From Saccharina japonica (taxonomy: Eukaryota; Sar; Phaeophyceae; Laminariales; Laminariaceae): a DNA stretch of 64,000 nucleotides. The notes below the pieces were generated by a model, which was not told the DNA's origin, searched no databases, and saw only the letters and a program-made list of their open reading frames with translations. Positions 11,806 to 22,945 of this stretch are shown piece by piece. The position numbers and the translations under genes are program-made. The stretch lies in NCBI GenBank assembly GCA_008828725.1, contig MEHQ01001746.1:389024-453023 (forward strand), written 5' to 3'. How positions within the stretch are numbered: the stretch's first letter is position 1; each line of letters starts with the position of its first letter.

Positions 11806-12320
11806 CAGCAGTAGCAGCAGCAGTAGCAGCAGCAGTGTGGTGCATACCATAGTATTAGCAGTATAATATCATGTGTACGGTGTGCGGTACCTGTTGCCGC
11901 TTCCAGGGAGCTCGGCGCTTCAACTTACCTGGCCCGAAATATAAGGAACATTTCGATGAAATGTTAATACGAGTACACAAACGGTAATTATATTCCAGGT
12001 GAGAGCAGTGCGACGTAATAACTTTCGTCGCCGACGTCAGCTACTATTAATATACTATTAATAATATACTATCAATACTACTGTAGTAATATTAATATTA
12101 CGGGTATGATAGTCCTGTATAGCTGCTGCTGTTCTAACGCTGAACGGTGTAGTAACCAGCTGGTAGTAACTCACTCTCACTATTTCACTAATTTGCTTTG
12201 TTCTCTCGTTCACAAGAAAAGAACAATTTTTAAACATTACGATGGCGGTATGTACGTAGCGGCATAATTTTGTTACGGACCCCTGCCCCCTGCTACTGCT
12301 ACTGCTGTGCGGTAGTAGGA
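9123..12320. other. Stretch without a supported gene
   Basis: Holds scattered CAG/CTG runs (10147-10177, 11767-11837), a telomere-like GGATAGGGTTAGGGTTTAG at about 9630, and many TACTGCTGTA-like words. Short frames here are not supported. One frame at about 10037-10220 (ILTVYGWQAIQMGLAPHDER) looks protein-like but lacks a fitting donor. Confidence 0.5.
11767..11837. repeat. CAG microsatellite
   Basis: About 20 CAG triplets with TAG interruptions. Confidence 0.9.
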
Positions 12321-12324
12321 TCTG

Positions 12325-12628
12325 CACAGGTGCTCCGAGTACCTTGGAGTAAAGTAAGGAGTATTGGAGATAAAATACTTCAGGTACTTCGTGTACTCGG
12401 AGTATTTCGGGGTTCGATACTCCGGGATGCTGCTCGTACTCGGAGTATTTCGGGGTCCGATACTGCAGGTACTCGTTGTACTCCGAGTATTTGGGGCTTC
12501 AGTACTGCTCATACTTCAAGTACTCCAAGTATTCAGGCCGCCAGTACTCTAATACTCTTAAGTACTCGGAGTACGAAATGTACTTGATACTCGGAGTATA
12601 CTCGGAGTGTGAATTGCGTTAGGAGCAT
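12325..12628. repeat. Palindrome-array foldback element, copy 1
   Basis: Starts CACAGGTGCTCCGAGTACC, shares AAATACTTCAGGTACTTCGT with copies 2 and 3, then holds many nested palindromes such as TACTCGGAGTA. The right end is degraded (CTCGGAGTGTGAATTGCG). Confidence 0.7.
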
Positions 12629-12710
12629 TTTTGCATCATTTTAACGACTCGGCCGTCATTCCTCCCAGATTATGGGAGCATGTGACTGGCGTTTATAGCA
12701 TTTCAAAATT

Positions 12711-13213
12711 CACAGATGCTCCCATTACCTCGGAGTAAAATTAGAGTATTTTCGAGAAACAAATACTTCAGGTACTTTGTGTACTCGCAGTATTTCGGTG
12801 GCCAATACTCTCGATACACGGAGTACTCCGAGTAATTTAGATGTTTTTACTCCGAGTACTGCTTGTACTCGAGTATAAGTACTGCTAATGCTCCCAGTAC
12901 TCGGAGTATTTGGGCCTTCAGTACTGCTCATACTCCAAGTACTCCGAGTATTTCGGCCACCAGTACTCTTATACTCTCAGTACTCGGAGTACGAAAAATA
13001 CTCGATACTCCGAGCCGAGTACTGCTTGTACTCGAGTATAAGTACTGCTAATGCTCCCAGTACTCGGAGTATTTGGGCCTTCAGTACTGCTCATACTCAA
13101 GTACTCCGAGTATTTCGGCCACCAGTACTCTAATACTCTCAGTACTCGGAGTACGAAAAATACTCGATACTCCGAGTATACTCGGAGTATCGAGTATACT
13201 CGGAGCATCTGTG
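12711..13213. mobile_element. Palindrome-array foldback element, copy 2, complete ends
   Basis: CACAGATGCTCCCATTACC at the left and GGAGCATCTGTG at the right are inverted ends. The interior is almost wholly TACTCGGAGTA / TACTCCGAGTA hairpins separated by short words (TTTGGGCCTTCAGTACTGCT, TTTCGGCCACCAGTACTCT). About 140 bp is tandemly repeated inside it. Confidence 0.75.
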
Positions 13214-13348
13214 TAGGATTGTCCTTTTTTCACAACACATATAGCAGTATACACGTCGTGTATGGATGTATACACTGTACATGTGCAACCTCCGGCTGTG
13301 CCTCCCGTCTGAACTGTCGCCGCAGGCCGACTTTACAATGCATTATTA

Positions 13349-13468
13349 CGGAGGGCCATAGTAAATATCATACATAGGACCAAATATTGTTAGTAAAAAT
13401 AGGGAAAGACATACCATAAGTAGTATTTTTGTGTGTGCCATAGGTCTTATTTACTATGGCCCCCCGTA
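13349..13468. mobile_element. Family B MITE, complete
   Basis: ACGGAGGGCCATAGTAAAT and ATTTACTATGGCCCCCCGT are inverted ends. Confidence 0.85.
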
Positions 13469-13575
13469 AAAACACCCAACTGCTGTTGTACTGATATTCT
13501 ACGCTAACAGTAGGTCACTAATACTCAACTGCTGTTGCGCTATGTTCTACGACCGTGCGAACGCTGCCCTTGCAG

Positions 13576-13792
13576 GGAGAGTGAATGCGCGACGATGATC
13601 GGGTCGCTGGCTGAAGGTCTGGCGGGGGTCGTCGTCGGAGAGGTGACCCAATCAAACCGACAACGCCAGGGGGATGGGCCCCGGTACCTCCAGCAGCAGC
13701 AACATCAGCGACAACAGTCGCCCGGACCTCTGGCAGGCTTCACCGAGTCCGTCGGCGAGGCTTGCAACCGAGCCCTGGCCATGGCTATCACG
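13576..13792 (+). CDS. Candidate exon, Gly-rich amphipathic segment
   Basis: After the acceptor CTGCCCTTGCAG the frame reads MIGSLAEGLAGVVVGEVTQ, a Gln-rich linker, then GPLAGFTESVGEACNRALA. It ends ATCACG before GCAAGT, a possible GC donor. The G-x-A-G-V and G-F-x-x-x-V-G spacing loosely recalls the C-terminal region of VPS13/ATG2-type lipid-transfer proteins, but this is weak. The 32-bp tandem array begins exactly at the proposed donor. Confidence 0.4.
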
Positions 13793-14376
13793 GCAAGTTC
13801 TTATTTCGCTCACGTGTATCACGGCAAGTTTCTTAATTCGCTTGCATATATCACGGCGAGTTTATTCATTCGCTCGCATATTTCACGTCAAATTATTAGC
13901 TCGGTCACATTTCTCACGACAATTTTCTCAATTCTCCTGCTAATCTCACGGCAAGTTTCTTAAATTCGCAAGCATATTTCACGTCAAATTATTAGCTCGT
14001 TTACATCTCTCACGGAAATTTTCTTATTTCGCCTATACATATATCACGGCATTTTTCTCAATTCGCTCTCATATTTCACGGCAAGTTTCTTAGCTCGTTC
14101 ACATCTCTACCGGCACGTTTCTTAATTCGCCCACATATAATATATCACGGCAATTTCTTCATCCGCTCGAATATTTCACGGGAAGTTCTGGGTTCGCTCA
14201 AATCTTTGACGGCAAGTTTCTTAATTCGCCTACATATCTCACGGCGAGTTGCTTAATTGGCTCGCATATTTCACGGCAAATTTCTTAGCTCGTTCACATA
14301 TCTCACGGCAAGTTTCTTAATTCACGTGTACATGTCTCACGGCAAGTTTCTTAATTCGCTGACATCTCTCTGGCCG
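13789..14376. repeat. 18-unit, 32-bp tandem array starting at a predicted donor
   Basis: Units read TCACGGCAAGTTTCTTAATT then CGCTCACATATC with substitutions. Nearly all keep CACGG at the start and several keep GCAAGT. The first unit coincides with the last bases of the candidate exon 13576-13792. Confidence 0.9.
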
Positions 14377-14385
14377 AGTTCCTGT

Positions 14386-14565
14386 ACAGTACAGGACACC
14401 TAAAACAAAACAGGCTAATAAGTAAAGCCAGGCTGATACTTCAAGGAAAATAATAAATTCGGGAGTCGCTATCTTGAAATTAGTTGTTAGAAAGCACTCT
14501 CTCTCGAATAAGAAATCCAGCCTGGACCAGATTTCCTGTTTCTTATTAGGTGTCCTGTACTGTAC
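14386..14565. mobile_element. Family E MITE
   Basis: ACAGTACAGGACACCTAAAA and TTATTAGGTGTCCTGTACTG are inverted ends. It directly follows the 32-bp array. Confidence 0.8.
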
Positions 14566-14814
14566 TTTGGCTCACGAATGTAGGATATGTGCTGCGTGTG
14601 TGTAAACCTTCTTGGGGCATCAGAAGCTAAAACTGACGATGAAAGGCGACGGTTACAGCGACCATCAATTGGTGTTGAAGTTCCAATGCAAGGAGGCGCA
14701 CGGCAAGGGCACAGCATGATCCCTGCCCGTACTTCTGGGCCCTCACACTAACTACCTCACACCCTCATACATAGACGGTGGGTATAACTAAAGTTGTCAT
14801 TGTTTCGGTCGATA

Positions 14815-14975
14815 TCCCTTAACACGTACTGCAACCACTTTTTTGGGACAAACTACTTGGAATTAGTGCGGTTTCATCTTTGCAGTACAGTAGTAAACGG
14901 AACTGGTCCCACGAATTTGGGAAAAAATACTTGGAATTAGTGTGGGACATTTGTTTTGAGTTCTGAATGGGTTAA
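14815..14975. mobile_element. Two family D MITEs, head to tail
   Basis: GGGACAAACTACTTGGAATTA at 14846 and AAAATACTTGGAATTAGTG at 14925 mark two partial-to-complete copies. The second ends TTCTGAATGGGTTAAG. Confidence 0.65.
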
Positions 14976-15246
14976 GGGCCCCCCTCGGTAAAAACAAAAC
15001 AAAAAAGAGTACTTGCGTCTTTTGAAAAAATGATGTTTTCTTCTTTGTTTACAGTAGCAATAATATGCTTGGTACAGTAACACCGTATTAGTACTCCTTA
15101 CGGAACACGGCATAGCTCCACTTCTAATGCTCAGACCCACTCCCGACCAACGTATAGCTTGTTCGTTGTGGTCTCTAGGAGGTGTTGGGGCCCTTGGATC
15201 TGCAAGGGAGAACTAACATTGGTATTCTTACATCACGAAACGAAAG

Positions 15247-15348
15247 TGCCCAGCAGCAAGAATTTTGATCGTTTCGGAGCTCCTGTTTGGTATCTACACG
15301 CTGCTGTGGCCGCGTAGGACACTACGGACGGTCAAACTAGAGCCCCAG
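15247..15348 (+). CDS. Candidate internal exon with a hydrophobic segment
   Basis: The open stretch reads ILIVSELLFGIYTLLW then a basic RRTLRTVKLEPQ, ending at CCCCAG/GTAGGT in phase 0. It looks like one membrane helix with a basic flank. The upstream acceptor is uncertain (15247, 15254, 15257 or 15261); 15247 would be phase 0. It could belong to the gene ending at 25475. Confidence 0.3.
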
Positions 15349-15721
15349 GTAGGTCCGCCTAATAGTCCTCGGCGTCCTCGTCGAAAATCTAACTTGAAAC
15401 AGTACCAACAGCCGGAGAAACTGCCGTTTTATGTATGGGTACCAGAGGTATGGAGAGTCGCTTTTGAGTAAGAGGCACGTTTCGTGATGAAAAAGGCCTC
15501 GGATCGATCCGGCTCCCGAGACAAACATGTTGCCCCATGACCTGCGCTCTCTTACACTGGTCACAGAGAGTAGGTCTGAGCATTAGAACTGTAGAAATAT
15601 CGCTTTCTATAGGTAGTCATGAAATATCGAAATTCTACCAGGAATAGTATCGCAACTGAAACGAACAGAACGGCTTTGTTTTTTTTAACGACTGCTGTCA
15701 GAACTGAAAAAAAAAGAAGAA

Positions 15722-15780
15722 GCCATAATTCCAAGTAGTTTCTCCCCAAATACGTTGGACCATTTCTTAAGGGGGTAAAC
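15722..15780. mobile_element. Family D MITE, truncated
   Basis: AATTCCAAGTAGTTTCTCCCC and TTTCTTAAGGGGGTAA match the reverse of the family. Confidence 0.6.
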
Positions 15781-15827
15781 TGTTGTTTCTACCCGTACTC
15801 ATCGACACCCCGCACATCTAAATGTCC

Positions 15828-16345
15828 GTGCAGAATAGAGCGCACCCCACCCAGTATTCGTGGCCAACGAGTAAAACTCGCCAAATATATAATAGAAACC
15901 CCCGGCAACTCGCGAGTATTTTAGCTTTTTGTCGTATGGGTTTTTGTATGGTATACTAAACGCCATACACATGAGGTGCGTGGGGTTAAGAATGCGCATT
16001 CCGAATATTCGCGGCCATCGTGTACTCGCCAAATCTAAAACAGAAAGCCCCGGGTACTCGCGAGCGTTTTAGTATTTTTTTTGTGGATTTTTGTATGGTA
16101 TACTGAACGCCATACGACGTACGAACAAGGCGCGTGCGATTTAGAATGCCCATTATAGATCGATTGGGTTTAAGAATACCCATACAAAAGGCTATACATT
16201 TAAATATATATATGTATGTATATATATTTGGGTTTTAGCATGCTATACTACACGCCATACATTTTTTGGGCTCCAAAAACTCGGCGAGTATTGAGTGCTA
16301 CTCGTACTCGCGGCCGTGACGCGTTTTGGCACAGAGGGTTTGTAC
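15828..16345. repeat. About 165-bp tandem repeat, roughly three units
   Basis: TTTTTGTATGGTATACTRAAC, GCCATAC, ACTCGCGAGYATTTTAG and ATTCGNGGCCA recur at about 165-bp spacing. The third unit is more diverged (TTTTAGCATGCTATACTACAC). Confidence 0.75.
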
Positions 16346-16694
16346 TCGCGAGTATCCCGCAGGTATTTTCTAAACCGGGTAGACTAGAGCTGTACCAATA
16401 CTAATAGGGCAGAATGTATGCTTAATGATACCCAGGTGTATTTTTCTCTCGTGCGTTCGTGAAAGCACTTGCTTTGGTACTTTTTTTTTGTTTTGTGTCG
16501 ATTCACTCACTCTCCAGCCAAGCTCCCAGGACAGGAGGTTGCTTTGAAAGCCCCTTAAGAAGCGCACCACCATGCACCACCTCTTTGCAGTGCAATGCGA
16601 GTGACGCACGCTACGTACGATAGGGGCACGAGTACGTACGTAAGAGTACCTTTTTTTTTGCCGAACTATGCAGTACTGGACGAAGCATGATAGT

Positions 16695-16930
16695 AGATCT
16701 TCCTAAGGTAAGGTATTTAGGCACTCTGATTGGCTAAGGGTATGTTTTACGCGGCTCAATCAACTTGGAGTCTTTCTCAGCCACAGCATCCCGAGTTACC
16801 CTGAAGTCTTTCCAGGCTCAGCTTCCACGCTGGTCGAGTCAACCTAGAGTCTTACCGAGCACAGCATCCCAGCAGTGACCACTGCCATAGGGTTCGGGTT
16901 AGGGCTCGGGTCGGAGGGTCGGCTTCAGGC
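16695..16930. repeat. Family M repeat, second copy
   Basis: TGATTGGCTAAGGG, CCACAGCATCCCGAG, GTCTTACCGAGCACAGCATC and CATAGGGTTCGGGTTAGGG match the region 6590-7290. Confidence 0.6.
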
Positions 16931-17017
16931 GCCAAGCACAAAACCCCCGTAAATACCTACTATCAAGGTTCGTCCACCCCTCGAACTATGTGTTCCTGAC
17001 TATTAACTTATTGCCGG

Positions 17018-17117
17018 AGACCTTAGTAATCAGGACCCATCTCGTACGCGAAAACCTATATATTCCAGTATTTTTACTATGCATATATGGCCATGATTAC
17101 TATGTCCCCCCGTACTA
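17018..17117. mobile_element. Family B-related MITE, diverged
   Basis: CCTTAGTAATCAGGACCC and GATTACTATGTCCCCCC form inverted ends. A close relative lies at 40312-40417. Confidence 0.55.
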
Positions 17118-17859
17118 TTCGTGCGACGTAATGCATTATCAACCGAGGAACTACCCGGTACATTTACTATTAATACTATTATTCAATAGTGCAGTCCAGT
17201 ATCGACCCTCTCGTGAATAAGAAAACACACTTTGAGACATCTGGGCCACTTTTGTTTTTGTTTTGCAAGAAATATGTAGCCTAGGCGCTGGTTGTCTGCT
17301 TGGTATAGGAGATTGGTGAGAAAGCTCCCCCATTTCTCGCTCGGCGAAAATAGGGATCTAGCCTGCAGCCGGATCTTCATGTGTAATATGTACGAGTGGC
17401 GCCGATACTGCTGTACTCCATTTGTGCTGCACAATAGTATCCGTGATAACACCTATATATTACCTGGTATGTGAAGAAATAACAAACAAATTAACAAAGC
17501 TGTGAGATCGATTCTTTCCTCAAAACTCATCTTTGTACATATATATGTATGTACGAGTATTCATAGGCCATCTGGTGTTTTGATCGGGCTTAGCCGGCAT
17601 ATTTGATCAAAAACAGGTTTTGGGTGGCTTACTAATGGCACATACTTTTAATAGTACTATTCATAATGCTAATGGTACGGAGCTCCTCATGTGAGAGGAG
17701 GCTCAGAAAATAAGGCGCTACCCCTCTAAGGCAAATAGCACGCATAGAGTCCTGTAGTGTTGAATAGTACCGTATAACACACGGGTGATGATATTAGTAA
17801 TATATAGTACACTATAAGTATTAGTAAGATAACACACCCCTTCGACCGAATGAATGTCT

Positions 17860-18022
17860 TGACCGTTTCAGAACTGAAAAAAATGTCCCACACTAATTAC
17901 AAGTGTTGGATTAGTACGGACGGATGGAGGTACTGGATAGAGAGACCGGCACGGTTTTTAATGTGAAGACAACAACAGTTACAAGTACATTGTCCCCAAT
18001 TTCGTGGGACGCGTTCTCAACT
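17860..18022. mobile_element. Family D remnant with an insertion
   Basis: TCAGAACTGAAAAAAATGTCC, CACACTAATTAC and, after about 90 bp, TTGTCCCCAATTTCGTGGGA. Confidence 0.45.
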
Positions 18023-18179
18023 TTTCTTGATCGCGGGGATAGAGCGTAAAATGTCGAGCGTCACGTCTATTGAAATAATTCCGAACCCAACATTTTTCTG
18101 TCGATTGGAGGCTTTGGTCCATATGCTATTAATATTCCGCCTCACAAGCGGTTCTTTACATTAGTAGTATACCAGGTAT

Positions 18180-18365
18180 ATAGGAAGCAGCTCACCCTTC
18201 ATGCGACTCGCCCAACACCTCACGGCCTTTCGCGCTTGGTGCTAGCAATGTCTGTCCGGTTGGTGAAAACCCAACATGGTCCCGTCCCGGCATCGTAGGG
18301 ATGCGAGGGTCTATGGTCATAAGACTACGGCCATGCACGACATGAGTACATGAGTGTATCCCCCC
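18180..18365 (-). repeat. Family F dispersed repeat, partial
   Basis: GCAGCTCACCCTTCATGCGA, GTTGGTGAAAACCCAACATG and GGGATGCGAGGGTCTATGGT are shared with copies at 20975, 36590, 39960 and 56385. Confidence 0.7.
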
Positions 18366-18450
18366 GTTTTTTTGGAAAATACGGTTCTGCAATTTGCTCC
18401 GGGGGGGGTGTTGTGTTATGTTTTGTGTTGTGTTGTACGGTATATACCAG

Positions 18451-18523
18451 GCATACGTAGAAGGGGTGTTGCTCGCCGGCACTCTGAAAGAAGCCATCCC
18501 TCTCAGAACAGCTAGCTGCACAG
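18451..18523 (+). CDS. Candidate internal exon of the Ser-rich gene
   Basis: The sequence between TATACCAG and ACAG/GTGCGC reads AYVEGVLLAGTLKEAIPLR plus five residues, phase 0 in and phase 1 out. That phase is exactly what the exon at 22349 needs. It is short and has no homology I can name, so it rests on splice words and phase only. Confidence 0.3.
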
Positions 18524-18581
18524 GTGCGCCCAGAATCACGAGTAGTGAACCCGTAAACACTGCGAGCACTCGCAGTACTAA

Positions 18582-18856
18582 GTGGGTACCCCTATTTAAG
18601 AGCGGTGTGTGACAATCTTAAACCAAAACAAGCGCTCTTAACTACACATTGCTCTTATCTGTAGTGCGCAAGATATATAGCGTTTTAGTATAGGCGGGAC
18701 ATGCCGATTCGGCCACTCTCAACCTCTTAAGAACTGCAACCATTTTTTCGGGACAAGATTACTTGGAATTAGTGTGGGACCATTTTTTCCGTAGTAAAAG
18801 GCAAAAACAAACCCCGATTGCTCTTATCTTGGCCGCTCTTAAATCGGGGTACCCAC
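18582..18856. mobile_element. Family N element with family D inside
   Basis: GTGGGTACCCCTATTTAAGAG and CTCTTAAATCGGGGTACCCAC are inverted ends. GTATAGGCGGGACATGCCGA in the interior is shared with the copy at 54227. A family D MITE occupies about 18721-18797. Confidence 0.75.
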
Positions 18857-18999
18857 TGCTGTATATGCTCCCGAAAACTGCCAGTACTCTTAAGTACTCC
18901 AGTCCCCCCCCCCCTGAAAGTAATTTTCTCTAGCTCCCACTCGTAGAAAACCATCCGTGAATGTTTCTGCAATAAAATGGGGATGGAGTTATCGAAACG

Positions 19000-19374
19000 G
19001 TGCGCAGATGGTCGAAGTATATTTCATACTCCCGAGTATACTGCGTATGCTGAGATAATTTTGGTACTCCTCCGAGTGCTTGCGGTACTCGCAGCAACAA
19101 CGGACGAAATACTGCCAGTACTTGGCTGTACCCGCAGTACAGACAGAACCCTGAAATACTTCAAGTACAGCAGTAACAGCAGTAATCCACAATATGGAAC
19201 CCCGAAATATTGCGAGTATGGCAGCATCCGCAGTACAGAATCTCGGAATACTGCGAGTACTCACACAGGTATCTCGCAGTACATAAAGCCCCAATACTGC
19301 GAGTTCACGAAGTACCTGAAGTGTCTTCTCTCGGAACTACTTTGCTTTGCGCCCAGGTAGTGGGAGCATCTGTG
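19000..19374. repeat. Palindrome-array foldback element, copy 3, inverted
   Basis: The right end GGGAGCATCTGTG and CACGAAGTACCTGAAGTGT are the reverse of the left end of copies 1 and 2. The interior holds GCGAGTACTC- and CAGTACTTG-type palindromes, more diverged. The left end is unclear. Confidence 0.65.
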
Positions 19375-19446
19375 AACAACTGCCGCGCTTTTTGGAGACT
19401 TGCGTACTCGAAAATTCTACAGGGGAAACTTTAGCAAAATAGCATA

Positions 19447-19667
19447 CCGTGTATCACCCGGGTGATAATATTATCACCCGGGTGGTAACATAACAAACCC
19501 GGGTGATAATATAACACACCCGGGTGATAACATAACACACCCGGGTGATAACATAACACACCCGGGTGATAACATAACACACCCGGGTGATAAAATAACA
19601 CACCCGGGTGATAAGATAACACACCCGGGTGATAAGGTAACACACCCGGGTGATAAGATAACACACC
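19447..19667. repeat. About 21-bp minisatellite built on CACCCGGGTG
   Basis: Ten copies of ACACACCCGGGTGATAAYAT. Each contains the perfect 10-bp palindrome CACCCGGGTG. Frames through it are artefacts. Confidence 0.95.
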
Positions 19668-19811
19668 CCCCGTCGGACGAATTTCGAAGCTGATTTTCTC
19701 CCCAACGAGGAGAGCGCCAATGCCGAGCAATACGTCTACAGAAAGAGACGCGTGCTACGTAAGCTTTATTTTTACCCATCCGCCGGAGGATGAAAAAAAA
19801 AAAAAAAAAAA

Positions 19812-20040
19812 AAAAGCTACGATACAGGTAGAGCACTTTTTCGCTGAAACCGTTTCTTAATGACGGAGCTTCTTGACCCCAAAACTGTCGGAATTTCATT
19901 CCTTGTGTTGTAATATTCGTTTTTTCTCATTTTATACTTGGGGCCATGGGAATGTGTTCATCAGGTACGATACTTCTATAATATATTTTTTTATTCCGCT
20001 TCAAAAATCTGTTTCGGGTGACTTACTTCAACGGGGGACC
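19812..20040. mobile_element. Family A MITE, left part, cut by a SINE
   Basis: GCTACGATACAGGTAGAGCA, CTGAAACCGTTTCTTAATGA and CCCAAAACTGTCGGAATTTCA match the family A left half. The SINE at 20042 follows directly. Confidence 0.6.
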
Positions 20041-20041
20041 A

Positions 20042-20368
20042 TTTTTTTTTTTTTTTTTGTCCATCCCATTTATTATCTTCGTACTTCCGTCTTTCTCCCT
20101 CCCTAGTCGTAACTCAGATCCGGGGTCACAAAGTAGGCTCCTCTCCCTCCTCCCCCACTACGGTTCTTGCCTTGGATTTTTATCGCGAGAAGATTTCAGC
20201 ACTCTCTTCCCTCGTCAACTCTCGTCGAATTTTGCTTCCCCACGCTATAATATGCGCTCTCGACAGACGGTGTCATTTGAGAATAAAAACCTCCATGGGG
20301 AGAATCGAACCCTCGACATCCGGGCCTACAGGCTTCGCGGCTACCAGTTAGACCCCCGGGGCGACCGG
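20042..20368 (-). mobile_element. tRNA-derived SINE, full length
   Basis: On the minus strand the head CGCCCCGGGGGTCTAACTGG then GTAGCCGCGAAGCC gives an A-box, and GAGGGTTCGATTCTCCCCAT gives a canonical B-box. The body matches the other SINEs and ends in poly-A after AAATGGGATGG. It is the best-preserved tRNA-like head in the window. Confidence 0.85.
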
Positions 20369-20974
20369 CTTCACTGGGTGTGCTGGATGTCGACGGGTAT
20401 TTAGAAAGGACGGTTTAATGTGAAAACACACACACCAGTAATAACAGTTACAATTACGAGCGTAATAATGTAATAATAGTATTGAAACCCTATCATACTG
20501 CTGTATACTGTATGATAACCAATCAGACCCAATCAACCATTGAGCCTCGCTGGTCGCTTCGTCCTTATAATATCATACGCTGTGTACAGCGTTGGCATCA
20601 ACCATGTTTTTCGAACACGTTGGTAAGTACACCAGGTACCTGGTAAAAGTAAGGTCTGCTGGAGGCTGGAGGGCCTCTCTCTCTTCACAAAGGGGGAATA
20701 TTAACAAAACATACCTGCTACGTACTGGTATTAATAGATTAACATTCATATTAGTTTTCCCGGAGATTTTCGACCATTAGATCCGCCCTCGGATTGTCCA
20801 TGCCTACATATAATATGAGTAAATGTATAGGATCTCCGGCACCTGTTGTATATGATATATAACCCATATATAAAATACCTGATATGTTATACGAAAGTGT
20901 ATGATATAATATTAATGTGTATAATTTATACTCCGTATATATCGGTGGGAGGGGGTGTACTTCATTTTCATGCA

Positions 20975-21800
20975 TGGCCGTAATCGTATAACCATTAGAT
21001 CCAATGCCGGGACGGAGCAGGTCGGGTTTTCACCGACCACGCAGACCTTGCTAGCACCACGCGCGAAGCCCCGTGAGGTGTTGGGCGAGTAGACCCTCGC
21101 ATCCCTACAATGCCGGGACGGAGCACGTTGGGTTTTCACCAACCAGGCAATAGGGGGGGGGGAGGGGGTACCCATGTCGTGCACGGCCGTAGTCGTAGGA
21201 CCATAGACCCTCGCATCCCTACAATGCCGGGACGGAGCACGTTGTTTTTCACCAACCAGGCAGACATTGCTTGCACCAAGCCTTGCGAAAAGGCCGGTGA
21301 GGTGTTAGGGCGCAGTCGCATGAAGGGTGAGCGTCACGTATACTCTACTCTAAAGAACCGCTTGTCAGGCAGACTTGCATATGGATGACAGCTTCAATGA
21401 GTTAATTTGATGTCTGGTGTGGCTACTTCCTGAGACAGCAATGGGAGCACTATGTATCTGCCTCATGAATGCCTTACCATGTCACACTACGTGATACGAT
21501 CATTCCCCTTGTGCGGGGCAAAGGTTCTCCACCCCGCACAAATGATCTAACTCGACCACCAGCCTGGGTAACCGCCAAAAAAAACAAGAAAAAAAAACGG
21601 TACCCTGGTTGTCTAGCTCACGCAGTGCGTGTTTTAAGGTTCGGGAGGGGGGGGGGGTCCATCCCATCATCAAATCCATCCATCATCCCCCCGCCCCCCC
21701 CCTACTCTCTGTAGGATGCAGCTCACCCTTCATGCTCAGCGTCGTTGCCAACCGACGCCAACCCAACCTATAAATATATCATAGGGGGGGGGGGGGGATA
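20975..21800 (+). repeat. Family F repeat, long composite copy
   Basis: GCCGGGACGGAGCA occurs three times (about 21005, 21111, 21227), each followed by GGGTTTTCACCRACCA or a variant and GCAGAC. Then come AACCGCTTGTCAGGCAGACT, GACAGCAATGGGAGCAC and, at the right end, GCCAACCGACGCCAACCCAA. The segment from about 21360 is an inverted copy of 36300-36660. A stretch at about 21605 (GTCTAGCTCACGCAGTGCG ... AAGGTTCGGGAG) resembles a tRNA-like A/B-box pair. Confidence 0.65.
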
Positions 21801-21821
21801 CAAATTGAAATCGGAGAGTTC

Positions 21822-22275
21822 CAGAACATGACCACGTTTAACGCCTGAGCAATACCCTTTTCACACCTGAACACGACCTTTTTATCAAACCGAACGCGAC
21901 CCCCCTTTTTTTAACACTCAAGCATGGCTCCTTTTTAACACCCTATAATATAAACATGACCCCTTTTAATAGCTGAACTTGGCCCTTTTTAGCACGCGAA
22001 TAGGCCTTGTTTTGACAAGCTGAACATGGCCCATGTAAACTTAAAAACAACCGAAGATAACCCCCTTTTAGTACGTAAAGATGGCCCTCTATGGTAACAC
22101 ATGAACACAGCTCCTTTTTATTATCGCCTGAAGACGACCCTTTTTTGTTTTTGACAGCCGAACATGCCCTTCCCTCTTCTTGCATGCTGTCTGTGTTTCG
22201 GGGGTCCAGTTGCGACCACCCCCCTCTACTTTTCCCCATCTGGAACACCCTACCACGACCCCTTTCCCCTCTTCT
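21822..22275. repeat. Degenerate pyrimidine-rich tandem repeat upstream of a gene exon
   Basis: Units near 30-35 bp, such as CCTGAACACGACCTTTTTATC and GAACATGGCCC, with variable T and C runs. It ends about 70 bp before the acceptor at 22348 and could supply pyrimidine-rich sequence for splicing. Confidence 0.6.
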
Positions 22276-22348
22276 TGCATGCCGACTCTCTATTACCGCT
22301 CGAACTGAAACCGTGTATCTCTATTTTTTCCGTTCCTGATTGCTGCAG

Positions 22349-22945
22349 ACGTGGTCGACATCGAAGCCCAGACGAAAAAGCAGGCCACTAGTCCTACTAC
22401 TACTGACCCAAGCCGGCCAACCTCTGAAGGAAACCCTCCTCCTCCCCCTCCTCCTCACAAAGAGAAGCTCGGCATCCATGATGTCCCCGGCGCGGTCCCT
22501 CCCAGCCCTCGCTCCAGCTCGTCGAGCGAGGCGAGGCCTAGGGGAGACCACTCGATGGTTAGTACGCTGCTGCCCACACCGACCAATCAGAATCCCCCGA
22601 AAGGAATGGCACCAACACCGCCCATCTCGGCAAAAACGAAACAAAGCCGGGTGGAAGCGAGGGCGGCAGGAGCACTGCCCGCCATCCCGATGAAGGCTAT
22701 CAAGACGAAGCAGAACCGGGTGGAAGAGGGCACCGCTTCGCCCATGACAGCGATGAGCACGGAAGCGCCGTCATCTGTGGGAGGCGTGCCGCCTTCCGGA
22801 TGGGAAAACGATTCCGTGGACCTGGCGCAAGGCGCCGAGCCCAAAAGAAAGTTATATTCGCTACCGCACAAGGCGCCGGGAAGCATCGCGGAAGACGAGG
22901 GTCCTAGCAGTGCGACGGCGCTGCAGCGAAAAAGCTCCAGTTTTG
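22349..22945 (+). CDS. Ser-rich protein, penultimate exon
   Basis: The acceptor CTGATTGCTGCAG follows a pyrimidine-rich array, and the donor is TTTTG/GTGAGT. The frame is open for 198 codons and enters and leaves in phase 1. The product is Pro/Ser/Thr/Lys-rich without a recognised domain. Two similar segments, AKTKQSRVEARAAGALPA and IKTKQNRVEEGTAS, suggest an internal duplication. Confidence 0.6.

Noticed and set aside
19431..19899. Three overlapping minus-strand frames with repeated YHPGVL, ITRVCY and LSPGCV
   Set aside because: All come from the 21-bp minisatellite, and all three frames are open, which marks repeat origin.
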